DNA of 33,319 nucleotides from assembly GCA_003427395.1 (NCBI GenBank), contig BFEA01000003.1, positions 10,342,754-10,376,072 on the forward strand, read 5' to 3'. This DNA comes from Chara braunii. Taxonomy: Eukaryota; Streptophyta; Charophyceae; Charales; Characeae. The notes below the pieces were generated by a model that had not been told where the DNA came from, made no database searches, and saw only the letters and a list, made by a program, of their open reading frames with translations. Position numbers and translations under genes: made by a program. Each line of letters starts with the position of its first letter. Positions within the stretch are counted from its first letter, which is position 1. Of this stretch, positions 1-8,939 are shown in pieces.

Positions 1-98
1 CATTCAGACAGGCATCCATATTGAGTTGTTGATTGCTATCTGGCCAGGTCTTGGAGAGAGTATTCGCATTAGTGCACCTTCTATCCAAGCTGGCCTGA

Positions 99-590
99 CG
101 TCCTGAGACTACCCCTAAGTGGGGTAGATTGATTGAGAGGTTCTGCTACAGACATGTGGGACATCAGAGTTTCACTATCAGGGCTAATGAGTCCTCGACT
201 TCGAGACACACGCTCGTGATCACCTACTCGGTGAAGGGGGCAGAGACGGGAGTGAAGGACACCACATACGAAAGGATTGCGGATTACATATTTCGCAGGG
301 AGAGCTATTGGAGGGACAACTGGCTGCATGTGGTGTTCCCTCGCTTACCTTCAATACCTGGGGGTGTGCTTTTCGATTTTGACGGATGCAACCTCAAGCC
401 CTTTAGTGAGCCCCGCAGCAAGGAGAAGAGGCGGAAGGACGACCGGATCCAGAAAGAGATAACCAGATCCGGATTCCCAATCACTACATGTGTCCCGAAA
501 TCAGAGATAGATGAGTCGGATCTGGAGCCCTGCTCTGTGAGTGACCTTCATCTTGCTGATTATTTCGATTGGGACACTCACAGGGGTTGA
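99..590 (+). CDS. Hypothetical open frame without methionine (exon or gene fragment)
   Basis: The frame is open from just after a TGA at 96-98 to the TGA at 588-590. It contains no ATG at all; the earliest plausible non-ATG start is TTG at 129. The product would be mixed charged and hydrophobic, with a basic stretch (EKRRKDDR) about two thirds along and an acidic Ser/Asp/Glu C-terminus (SEIDESDLEPCSVSD). I recognise no domain. It overlaps the next frame by about 20 bases in another phase, so the two may be pieces of one gene separated by a frameshift, or an exon whose start lies left of the window. Composition looks coding-like rather than random, but no homologue was identified. It is possibly a host gene fragment or an accessory frame of a transposon. 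Confidence 0.35.
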   Translation, partial: RPETTPKWGRLIERFCYRHVGHQSFTIRANESSTSRHTLVITYSVKGAETGVKDTTYERIADYIFRRESYWRDNWLHVVFPRLPSIPGGVLFDFDGCNLKPFSEPRSKEKRRKDDRIQKEITRSGFPITTCVPKSEIDESDLEPCSVSDLHLADYFDWDTHRG

Positions 591-1060
591 GTTTATGGAC
601 AGCAACAGGAGCGCTGGAGACCAGTGAGTGGAGACGCCGGAGGGCGACATTGAGGAGGATTTCACATCTTCTAGCAAAAGGGGAGGGTCCGGTCCCATAC
701 CTCGGAGATGGTTATAGTCATTTGGTCGGGATAGACTTTGCTATGCAGGCTTATCGAAAGCCTCTTTACGGAGATCGCTTTCTCGAGGATTCTTACATCT
801 ACTCTGGTGGGAGAGGACGTATTGAGATATTGATTGGAGCTTCAGGCGATATCATTCTTGAGGAGGAACTTTATCTCAGGAGCGGCGCAGACGAGGAGAT
901 GGTTAGATGCATGGCCTACATCTGCAAGATTGATCCAGCAACGCCTCTCGACATCAGCTACGTGGTTCCAGAGTCGATAGCAACGCGAGTTCTCAATGAC
1001 GAGGAGTCCCAGACGGTAGCACTCACTCATGAGGGGGTACCGCTTATTATCATTGATTGA
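569..1060 (+). CDS. Hypothetical open frame overlapping the previous one
   Basis: The frame opens upstream of 569 (TTG) and ends at TGA 1058-1060. The first in-frame ATG is at 743, which would give about 105 residues. The N-terminal part is Arg-rich (EWRRRRATLRR). The remainder looks like a compact acidic domain with alternating hydrophobic residues (IEILIGASGDIILEEELYL) and ends in PLIIID. I do not recognise the family. It overlaps the upstream Met-less frame by 22 bases, so a single-base frameshift near 570-590 would join them. That is an inference, and intron splicing is the alternative. About 500 bases of non-coding DNA follow before the next candidate frame. Confidence 0.35.
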   Translation: MGHSQGLSLWTATGALETSEWRRRRATLRRISHLLAKGEGPVPYLGDGYSHLVGIDFAMQAYRKPLYGDRFLEDSYIYSGGRGRIEILIGASGDIILEEELYLRSGADEEMVRCMAYICKIDPATPLDISYVVPESIATRVLNDEESQTVALTHEGVPLIIID

Positions 1061-1573
1061 GGTTCTCTTTTTTCAGTCACTATTGATGTATTACGACATT
1101 ATTATTTATTAGTGACTGCAGCCCTCCAATGACTGCTCCATTGCATACTCAGTGTACTACTCTTCAGTCTCGTATCTCTGGTCATACTCTTGCAGAGTCT
1201 GGTTTCTGGTCTTCTCATTTTGTCAGTGCCAATTGCTCTATGATGCATGTTCGTTATTTTTCCTCCTTATTTTATGCAGGTTACACTCAAGGCAGCTTAA
1301 AGGACTCCTAAATGATAGGGACTCTGCTGACCTTGAGTCTATCCTTTATACGGGGTCAGGTGCAGGCGATAAACCCAAACGCCTCACTCTAAGCCGTGTC
1401 GCCGTCGTTAACCTTTTCCTGTCGTAGCATCTTCTTCTCTTTCCTTTTCCCTATCTTATCATGTATGCGGCGTCACTGCGTAGTTCGCGTCGCTACTTTG
1501 CCCCCTTTGTAGTTTCCTTTTACTGTTCATCTCTCTTTGTTTCGTCTCCTTAAACAGCGCTCGATCTCACACC
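1061..1573 (+). other. Gene-free spacer
   Basis: No convincing frame. TTTTATGCAG followed by GTT near 1,271-1,283 could be a 3' splice site. The stretch before 1,574 is pyrimidine-rich (TTTCCTTTTCCC, TCTCTCTTTG), as in a plant-type leader or promoter-proximal DNA. Confidence 0.3.
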
Positions 1574-2044
1574 ATGCCTGAGGCTCATAAGGAACAGGGA
1601 AGAGGAAGAGGAGGGAGAGGGGGCAAGGCTCAGGAGGAACTGTCGGCTCGTGCACGTCGTGGCTATAGCTCTGAGGAGGAGGAAGAAGAGATACGGGGTT
1701 ATGGAGTGCACTTAAGGTCTCATCAGCGCTACCCATTCTCTGCATGGTACGAAAGGACTCCATCCCCTGAGAAGATGGAGTACTTTCGGAAAAAAATTGA
1801 AGCGCGTTATGGCGCGCCCAGCGCTTCCTCACCTCTTTACACTCCCCGAGCCCTTATCACTCCCATGGCAAATAAAGCCTTAGTGTCAGTTCCACCATCC
1901 TCTACCCCTTGCACAGTCTCTTCGCCCTCTTACTCCAATAACTGCATTCTTTTCAGCATCTTCTTTCTTCTTTCTCTGCTTCAAATCGAGCTCATGGCAA
2001 TTTTTTATATCCTGTATAGGCGCGACTTTTTCTCAGCTTTCTGA
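1574..2044 (+). CDS. Hypothetical RG-rich/acidic protein, N-terminal part credible
   Basis: The ATG at 1,574 lies in a reasonable context (CACACCATGC). The first 90 or so residues look coding: an Arg/Gly-rich segment (GRGRGGRGG, residues 10-18), then an acidic run (SSEEEEEEI, about residues 33-41), then an aromatic/charged segment (WYERTPSPEKMEYF). From about 1,860 the frame becomes Ser/Pro- and Leu/Phe-rich over pyrimidine-rich DNA, more like an intron or 3' UTR read through by chance. RG-rich plus acidic N-termini occur in nucleic-acid-binding proteins, including some retroelement Gags, but nothing identifies this one. It could be a first exon ending before about 1,900. Confidence 0.35.
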   Translation: MPEAHKEQGRGRGGRGGKAQEELSARARRGYSSEEEEEEIRGYGVHLRSHQRYPFSAWYERTPSPEKMEYFRKKIEARYGAPSASSPLYTPRALITPMANKALVSVPPSSTPCTVSSPSYSNNCILFSIFFLLSLLQIELMAIFYILYRRDFFSAF

Positions 2045-2166
2045 ATCTGTTTCTCTTGAAAATTTTCGGCTCACGCATGACTCATAGTGTTCCTGGCTCA
2101 AGAGTTTAAACACTTGGAGGCCGTGGATGCAGGTTTCTCGTGGACCAGGCCATTTGTCGGTCACCA

Positions 2167-2177
2167 AATAAATAAAG
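2167..2177 (+). terminator. Candidate polyadenylation signal
   Basis: Two overlapping AATAAA hexamers (AATAAATAAAG) are followed about 35 bases later by a T/GT-rich stretch (TTTCTTGTTTGTTGTTG). This is consistent with a cleavage site for a + strand transcript, possibly that containing the frame at 1,574. Confidence 0.35.
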
Positions 2178-2365
2178 AAGGATTATACCTCCACTTTCTT
2201 GTTTGTTGTTGATTCTGACCTCTTGTCACTCTGAAATATGTTCTCAATCTGAATTTTATGTCAGAGAAAGGTTACCCTATTCTTCATCTTTGGCTGAAAA
2301 ATCAACAACATTGCCAGTCTAATATCAATGCTTGGGACACTTGTCCACTCTGCCATGCTGGGAGT

Positions 2366-2580
2366 AGAGCATACCAAACCCTTTTTCTGCTCTCTGGCTT
2401 GAGTAAGATATCTTCTCAACTTCTCGAGTGACTCAGGGGATACCAAACCCTGTTTTCTTTCTCTCATCTGAGTGAGGCGTCTCCTCAACTTCTCAGATAA
2501 AAGGAAGGAGATACCAAACCCCTTTTCTTTTCTCTGGTATGAGAGCTTCAAGTGAACCTTTATACACCTGCAAAACAGCG
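2366..2580 (+). repeat. Three ~70-bp degenerate tandem repeats
   Basis: ATACCAAACCC recurs at 2,371, 2,440 and 2,511, a spacing of 69-71 bases. Copies share ATACCAAACCC, TTTTCT, TCTCTGG/TCTCATCTGAGT and CTCAACTTCTC. In copy 2, CAGGG and CCCTG pair across GATACCAAA. In copy 3, AAAAGG pairs with CCTTTT across the same loop. The minus-strand open frame here is a by-product of the periodicity. Confidence 0.7.
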
Positions 2581-2654
2581 AGTTCCACAGACAACAGACT
2601 ATGCTCCAGCAAGCAGGCTCCCCAATAGTTAACGACCAAGCAACAAGTAAACAA

Positions 2655-2722
2655 AATAAAACCCAGAATAAAATAATAAAATAATAAAATAATAAAATAA
2701 TAAAAATAATAAAATAATAAAC
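2655..2722. repeat. AT-rich microsatellite (AATAAAAT/AATAAT)
   Basis: Simple-sequence run of AAAATAATAAAATAAT-type units directly after the 70-bp repeats. Confidence 0.85.
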
Positions 2723-2784
2723 ACAGCAAAACATTTTCTCACACCCAAGAGTTATTCATTGCCTTGGTTTTGGCCCACCACTGA

Positions 2785-3658
2785 CCAGGAATGACAGACG
2801 TCTCGTCAGTCTGACATACCTCATTCGGTCCGCCTCTGGCCAGGACTAGTCAGACCATTTGTCTTGACAGCCCCTTTGACCTGCCTCCAGGTCAGGACCA
2901 GCATACCCACTACTCGAGTATGGCAACCCTTTGACACTCTCGCCAGGACACCCAGACTATAGCGGGTCTGGTCACCCTATGACAGTAGACCTCCCGTCAG
3001 TCAAACTGTCCCGAACCCGGATTGGACCACTGCGGTCGGGGACCGGCTCACCCACCAGTTTTTGGCCAAGGGCACTGGCTGCCCCGCCCAGATTTTTGAA
3101 CGTAGGACCCAGTCTAACAACGTTTCAAGGCTCTGGCGAACCTTACAGGATTGCATCCCTTGACCGCGGTAGGGTTCCAATTGACCCCTTTCGACCTCAC
3201 ATGTCAGACCCCCGGAGTTTTGGCCTCAGTCGACTACGGAATTCGACACTCACTTCGGGGACCTGCTGACCCCACCAGATTGCAACCTANTGCGGTGAGG
3301 CTCTGGCTGACCCCGACAATCAATGCATCTTTAGGTTAGAGAAGAAAATCCCAGGCATAGACAATCAGGCAAGCGTACCATAACCCACAAGCAGACTGCC
3401 TATGCCCCATAACAGGACAAACATTTCTCAAGAGACGTCACTTCTGTCTCAAAAGGCACTGAACAGCAACATGATAACCAACACCAAGTCCTTGCGGGAG
3501 ACCTCCCTTCAGCCTCAAGAAGAATGTTTAGTGCTGGCCCCAGAAGGGTCCTTTCCCTCAACTGGGAATTTTTTCGTCAAGAGACGTCCCGTCAGTCCCA
3601 AGGAAATACTAAAATGTTGATCTCCAAGAGGTCCCTTCCCTCATCTGAGTGAAGATAG
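2785..3658 (+). repeat. Dispersed hairpin family with a 9-nt loop
   Basis: Short hairpins share a 9-base loop of the form (G/C)TC-N-C-(G/T)TC-(A/T), closed by GAC/GTC. CAGAC 2795-2799 pairs with GTCTG 2809-2813. GAC 2988-2990 pairs with GTC 3000-3002 inside GACAGT 2981-2986 / ACTGTC 3005-3010. GAGAC 3432-3436 pairs with GTCTC 3446-3450. GAGAC 3498-3502 faces GCCTC 3512-3516, and GAGAC 3581-3585 faces GTCCC 3595-3599, each with one mismatch. Loopless relatives are CCAGAC 2952-2957 / GTCTGG 2966-2971 and TGACCTG 2877-2883 / CAGGTCA 2888-2894. GGCATAG 3354-3360 pairs with CTATGCC 3400-3406. No gene seen; base 3,290 is N. Confidence 0.55.
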
Positions 3659-4375
3659 TGTCGGCGCGAATACCCTCACAAGGGTATCCGCCCTGGTTTT
3701 TGCAAATGACGGAAAATAAGCTAAGTTAAAGAGTTTGAGTATGGTGGGCGAGACGCAGCAAGGTCTGAAGGCCACGTCGCCTGAACGATTGGCCCGGTTA
3801 GGGAGTGTGTAGGCGCGCTTGGTTTGAGGCGCGCATGAATTTTCCCTCTTGGATCGTAATGGAAGATGTGGCGTGGATTCCGGTCAACGTACTTCATTAT
3901 AACAGTTGTTTGTTTTGATTAAACTGACTAACCTATGAACACTCTTTTCTCTAGTTCCCCGTGGCGCGGTGGACGGTTCAATGATCCTGTATGGACTTAC
4001 ACGGAATCCAGATGATGGGACCTGATGGATTTGGCTAAGGACGGGTAGCCGCGGCAAGGCCGGTAGGCCGACGTGAGTTTTTGGGTGGTCTTCTGTGCGA
4101 ATGTGGGCCGGGAAGTGGCATAGGGTGTTTTCTTGGACCCAAGAGTCGTGCGCTACCTCTTTATTAGGAAACTCGAGCCCATTGGTACTAGGTTTGGGCT
4201 TAGCCCTATAGGTTACGGCATTAGGTTGACACTACGGAGGTTCGGGGATCGAGGCCAGCGGGCGTCGGCTCAGCAGCAGCGGAGCAGCATGGAGCGAGAA
4301 CCTGAGGGGTCGAGGGCCCGAAAGGGCTATCCCCCTCGGTTTTGTTAGTAAGTGCGGTGGCGGGCCCGATCCACA
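3659..4375 (+). mobile_element. LTR-like segment (solo LTR or 5' LTR), + orientation
   Basis: It starts TGTCGGCGCGAATACCC and, by comparison with the second copy at 17,421-18,317 (opposite strand), ends near GGGCCCGATCCACA. The termini therefore fit the TG...CA rule of LTRs. Shared landmarks, in order: a terminal hairpin (ATACCCT 3670-3676 / AGGGTAT 3681-3687), GCCCTGGTTTTT, a GCGCGC...GCGCGC hairpin (3813-3818 / 3829-3834), then GGGCTTAGCCCTATAGGTTA with GACACTACGGAG near 4,196-4,240, and CCTGAGGGGTCGAGGG. The middle is strongly diverged and the other copy is about 180 bases longer. No target-site duplication and no coding internal region follow. A long terminal inverted repeat of a larger element is the alternative reading. 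Confidence 0.55.
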
Positions 4376-7300
4376 GGATCCTCCCTTTTCCCGTTTGTTT
4401 CGTTATTAAAATTTTTATATACCTCTTGTTATTTTTTCAGTTCTCATCCTTATACCCGCGTCCAATTGCGGAACGCAATACCGGGGACGATATAGGGTTG
4501 CGGGGAGTAGGTTGTATCCGCGGAGGTTGCCAAAAGGGTAATTGTAGACTGCTCTCATGACAGCGTGGGAGTTATCCCCTGGTATCCTTATTCCCCTCGC
4601 CACGTGTCACGCTGAGGCGCGGTACTGCGGCAGGGGCTGGAACCCAGGGGCTTAGCCCAGCGAGTGCACCCATGGACGGTTGAAAAATACAGACCCGTTT
4701 GACTCCGGATGGTGGGACTTGGGTGCGGAGCGACGACCAGGGGGAGAGCCTACCTGGGCATTGCCGAAGGGCCTGCGGTTGCTACCGCCGAGACGGCATG
4801 CCTCACGACCATGTGATCGGACGCAGGGGGGGGCTGGAGTGGCCAGCTCGGCCACTGCAGGGCTTTCAAAGTCCGGGAGTGAACCCGGACGAGAAAAGGA
4901 GGCGGATGCGGGCGCGACAGGGTTAGGAGAAGGTCGGGGGCCCGAATGGCCTTTGGAAGCGCCGCGAGGCGCCAGCCGTTAGGAAAAGTCCTTCGGGACG
5001 TCTGTTAAGACTGGAACGATACAGAGAAGACTGGCCTAGCCTTCGACGCAGAGGTGGCGCGGATAAAACGGGAGTGCCTTTTTTCGTTTTTCTTTGGATA
5101 TTTTTTTTGCAGTCCATTGTTGATCTGGCTACTCGCGCTGCCAGAACTGCGGGGCGCCAGCCGCTGCTGACGACAACACGCGGGGGATGGTGAAGAAGAT
5201 GGCGGGTAGTGAGTATGGCGCAGCAGGAAGAGAGTGGTGCACGCACTTCTTGATGATTTCAGGTCGGGGGACGGGCTGCATGGGGGTCTTTGGGCATGGC
5301 GACCTCAATTACGGGGTTAGCTTTTGAAGAAAATCAGAAGAACTAGAGTCAGTAGAGAAAAAGACTGCGTGGAGAGATGGGAGAGCACGAGTCTGGCGGA
5401 GGGAAAGTTGCTTAGTTCACCCGATACCCAATGTAATCGAGTGAACAAAGAGCCGATTCGGGGGTTTTGATGTACTGCGAGTTAGGTGGCGCGGCCGGAT
5501 TGTGGATTCTGGCGGTAGCCTTCGCGGCGCAGGAGATCGAGGTTGCTCGGTGAGTACAGGCTATGTACGAGAAAGTGGGCCATGTATCTTTCCGTGTTCT
5601 AGCGGACGACTCGGTCGATTTTGCGTCTGTCGGTAGCAGAAGTAGCGTAGGGGTTGCTGTGATATCGGAGACCGTATTCGATTTGGGGGGGGCGCTCTTC
5701 GTGGTGATCCCAAAGCCCGTGCCACTGTGTTGAACGCCCTCACGCTTGTGCACTTTGTCATGTTGAGCTTGCTCGTTCTCCCGATCATAGGCGGGCGTAC
5801 TGCCCTACGTAATAACCACCGTTACGCACTTACCTTTGTCCTCCCCAGGGTCGTGTTGTTCCCCTCGTGCTCGGTCCGCAGCAGGTCGTGGTTGCCCTTC
5901 TTAGGCGGCCAGTTTCCCCCGGAGGGATGGGGGCTTGCTGAGGAATGAACCTGCCCTGGTAGGCGGGAAGGTGCGGACAAGGAAAAGGTTGGAAAAGGTT
6001 GGGGCAACGGGTGAGGCGTTGACTACGGTGGTTTGAGGAGAAACAAAGAGTTGCGGTTAGGAGGAGAGAGAAAGGGAAAGAAAGGGGGGTGAACGCTTGC
6101 CTTGAAGAATAAGCCACACGGGACAGATGGGGAAACGAGTCATGGTGGGTAACCTCGTATGGAGCGGAAGGAGTGAAGGTGCACCTTCCCGGCTCCTAGT
6201 GGAGGGTTCATTCTCGTCTTTGCGCTGCAAGCGCGGGCCGCCCGTGAGCCAGCGGGCGGGGTAGACCAAAGAAAGAGGGAGAGAACCGCTAGATAGGACT
6301 ACGGATGCCGTGGTTCAGAAGGTAAGGTGGTTGGAGCGTACCCGACCATGTTTTAAACGGAAGATTCATTACGAGTTCACTCATCTTATTAGGAAAGGGG
6401 GCAAGGAGCCAGTTGCGGAACTGCGGACTTACCTCGCTGCCGGCGCATCACTCTGCGTAATGAAGAAGTAATATTTCTCTGCCCCTCGGCATGCGTGGCT
6501 GAGAGGCACGGTATACTTCCATGTTCTAGCGGAAGATCAATTTCCATTTTTGCACGTGCGGTGAGTACGGGTGCTTGAATTTCAGCAGGGGGTTCACTTC
6601 GACCTTATCTACTATCAAAATTGCAGTTACTTGCAAGGAATTCACTGCGGCCCGGGTAGTTGTGCCTACTACGGGCTGAGTTGCGGTATCTACTACGGGT
6701 CGGGCTGCTATGTCGCTGCCAATCAGCCTGCTGGGTTCTTTGAGCGCTTGCGACTGTGATCACCGCCAGGAGAGGGGGCTGCAGACTGGTTTCGTTTCTA
6801 TCGTGTATGCGAGATTGTTGGGAGTCAAGGCTGTAGCTACGGAGATTTCAGAACAGTTTGGACGGCTGCTGCGTCAAAATACTACTTTCGTTGTTGCGGC
6901 TCGTCGCTGCTGAGAGTTGCTACGGCCAGCCGGTCCAGCGACTGTTGTTGCTTCTTCTCGTTGATTAAGTTCAGCCCAAGTGGAGATAGAGGCTGTCACG
7001 GTTGCAGGGTACTACTGTTGTTGAGAAGGTACTAGGGAGGTTATTGTTGAAGTATCGACAGTATTGTTGCTGAGGCTGTTTGTGAAGGGCTACAGCTGCT
7101 GATTCGGTATAGAGGGGGATAGTACTACGATCCGGAGGGGTGTAAGAGACCTTGGCCTCCGACAGTTTGGTTCATCTGCCAAGCTTACATTTGACCATCA
7201 TTGCGGGACCCTCATGCGCTGAAGATTTGAAGACCCTCTCCCGCGAGTCTGAGAGCACCTCCCTTGGATTTGAGAGTCTGAAAATCTTTCTCCTGCTGCC

Positions 7301-7680
7301 TTTCTTACTTTGAGTCTAGTCTCCCGGTGCTGAGAGGAAGGCGGCAGGCGGGATTGCAACCCGTAATCCACGCCAAGGCCTCTATGGGAGGTTGCCCCAC
7401 CGATTGCGGGAGCTCTGCCGGAGCCTAGGCGAGACTCTGGAGGCAGGGAACTGACAGGTAATCATTGCCCTTTCCCTCTATAAACCCTGATATAACCCCT
7501 ATCTGTATCCCCCATTGCATCACTGACTGAATATATGATGTGCAGCCGTACTATATTTTTGGTTTGACTTTCAGGACAATAAACCAGACTAAGTAAAGGA
7601 ATGCTTGTGAAGTGTCAGTCTCAACTTTGTTGATTGTATGAATTCAGATTGCTAGAAAGAATTGCATCTGGAAAAGGCAG
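4376..7680. other. GC-rich region without recognisable genes
   Basis: About 3.3 kb in which every open frame is short, lies over GC-rich DNA and matches nothing I know. Two pyrimidine tracts resemble 3' splice sites (TTATTTTTTCAG ending at 4,440; TATTTTTTTTGCAG ending at 5,111). A short motif, TTCC(G/A)TGTTCTAGCGGA, occurs twice (near 5,589 and 6,519), each with GGTGAGTAC nearby. A possible TATA element (CTCTATAAACCC) lies near 7,477. This could be the non-coding interior of an element starting with the LTR-like segment at 3,659, or decayed host DNA. Confidence 0.4.
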
Positions 7681-7719
7681 GATAGAGGGCTGGTTTGTAT
7701 GATGATTCACCGGGTCATT

Positions 7720-8660
7720 AAGGCTGGGGAGTCCCCATAAGTTTGGGAAACCCCAGTGCTTTGTTTTATTTTGGTTTTGCATGGAGGAGTCAGACCCTTC
7801 TATAAGTTTAGGGGGTCTAATTACTCTGAAGGCTGGGAGGTCCCCATAAGTTTGGGAAGACTCAGTGTTGTTGTTTGCCTGGAGGGTTAGGCCGCTCTAT
7901 AAGTTTAGGTGGCCTGGCTGCTCTGACTTGCGAGGGTTTGATTGTGCTTGAGTTTCAGGGACTCAGGGCGCTCAATAAGTTTTGGTGTCCTGGGTTGCCT
8001 TGGTTTCTTTGGGGTTTTCTGAGTTTCTTTTGTTTCTGAACGAGGGGACCAAGCTTTTCTGTAAGTTCAGGTGGCTCAGTCCCTTCCTGCCTTGTTTCGA
8101 GAAAGTAATTTTGGCAAAGAGGCGGACCTTTTTGTAAGTTCAGGGGGTTTGACTCAATGCCACACACATGATGGTTCAGAGAGGAAAGAACTTGGCAGAG
8201 CGCTAGACCCTTCTGTAAGTTCAGGGGGTCTGGCTCAAAGCCTCGCACATGCTGGAACCCAATGGTTATAACTTGGTTGTACTTTACTATTATTGTACTT
8301 AAGAACGAGCTAATCAGACTTTTCTGTCAGTTAAGGTGGTCTGACTATAGCTTATCATAACTTGAAGAGATTACAACTAAGAATAAAACTGATGGTAAAC
8401 TGGGGCAGGCTGAAATTAAGTTAATTCAGTCATATGCAGCCTTAGACAAAGGTGAAGACAAGTATATATAACTTGGATACTTTAAACAGTTCAGGGCGAC
8501 TAGAATGGTCTAGTCATATGCCCTAAGAAGAGAAAAGTAGTTGTGCCTTCTGTTTGTGTATATTTGGCCAAGTCAGAACGCTCTATAAGTTTAGGTATTC
8601 TGACTTTAGGCCTGGTTAAGTTGGGTGCGTTCTGTAAGTTCAGGCGGCTTGACCTATGCC
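7720..8660 (+). repeat. Array of ~12 hairpins with a constant 15-nt core and variable, complementary arms
   Basis: The core is (C/T)TCTATAAGTTTAGG or TTCTGTAAGTTCAGG, with short variants CCCCATAAGTTTGGG. Arms around successive cores: CTGGGG 7724-7729 / CCCCAG 7751-7756; AGACCC 7792-7797 / GGGTCT 7813-7818; CTGGG 7833-7837 / CTCAG 7861-7865; AGGCC 7889-7893 / GGCCT 7911-7915; CAGGGCGC 7964-7971 / GTGTCCTG 7985-7992; GGGAC 8045-8049 / GTCCC 8079-8083 plus AGC/GCT; CGGACC 8123-8128 / GGTTTG 8146-8151 plus GAG/CTC and GGCA/TGCC; TAGACCC 8204-8210 / GGGTCTG 8226-8232 plus GAGC/GCTC; CAGAC 8315-8319 / GTCTG 8339-8343 plus AGCT/AGCT; AGTCAGAA 8571-8578 / TTCTGACT 8598-8605 plus GGCC/GGCC; GGTTAAG 8614-8620 / CTTGACC 8648-8654. 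One hairpin lacks the core (GACTAG 8498-8503 / CTAGTC 8510-8515 plus AGGGC/GCCCT). No gene is present; the short frames on either strand follow the repeats. Confidence 0.8.
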
Positions 8661-8939
8661 ATATGTAAGTTGGGTATAAATAACTTAATCATTGAGCAAG
8701 CATGAACTATTGTTTGTTTAGGTTGACTTGGGGCCGGTGAGAGTACTTACCTCTGTGGTTTGCCCTGCATGTGGCTTAGTGAGATTACTACTTAGTCTGA
8801 GTTTCAAATTGATAGGTAGTTGCTTTAGTTGCTTGCCACGTGCTAGAGTCATAGGAGTTAGTGTCAATTCCTGCATTTGTTGTAGTAACTTTTTATATTT
8901 AGATCAATTCTTGCATTTTCTAGGATTTTTTCTTATACT

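Noticed and set aside
2261-2734. 157-codon minus-strand frame
   Set aside because: It is open only because of the 70-bp repeats and the AT microsatellite (poly Tyr/Phe/Ile reading).
6640-6720. Tyr/Gly/Cys-rich reading with CTACTACGGGC repeated
   Set aside because: Only two short repeats; too little to call a gene or a minisatellite.
4376-7450. Intron-containing gene suggested by TTTTTTCAG and TTTTTTTTGCAG tracts
   Set aside because: No exon-length frame with recognisable protein and no convincing donor partners; left as gene-free.
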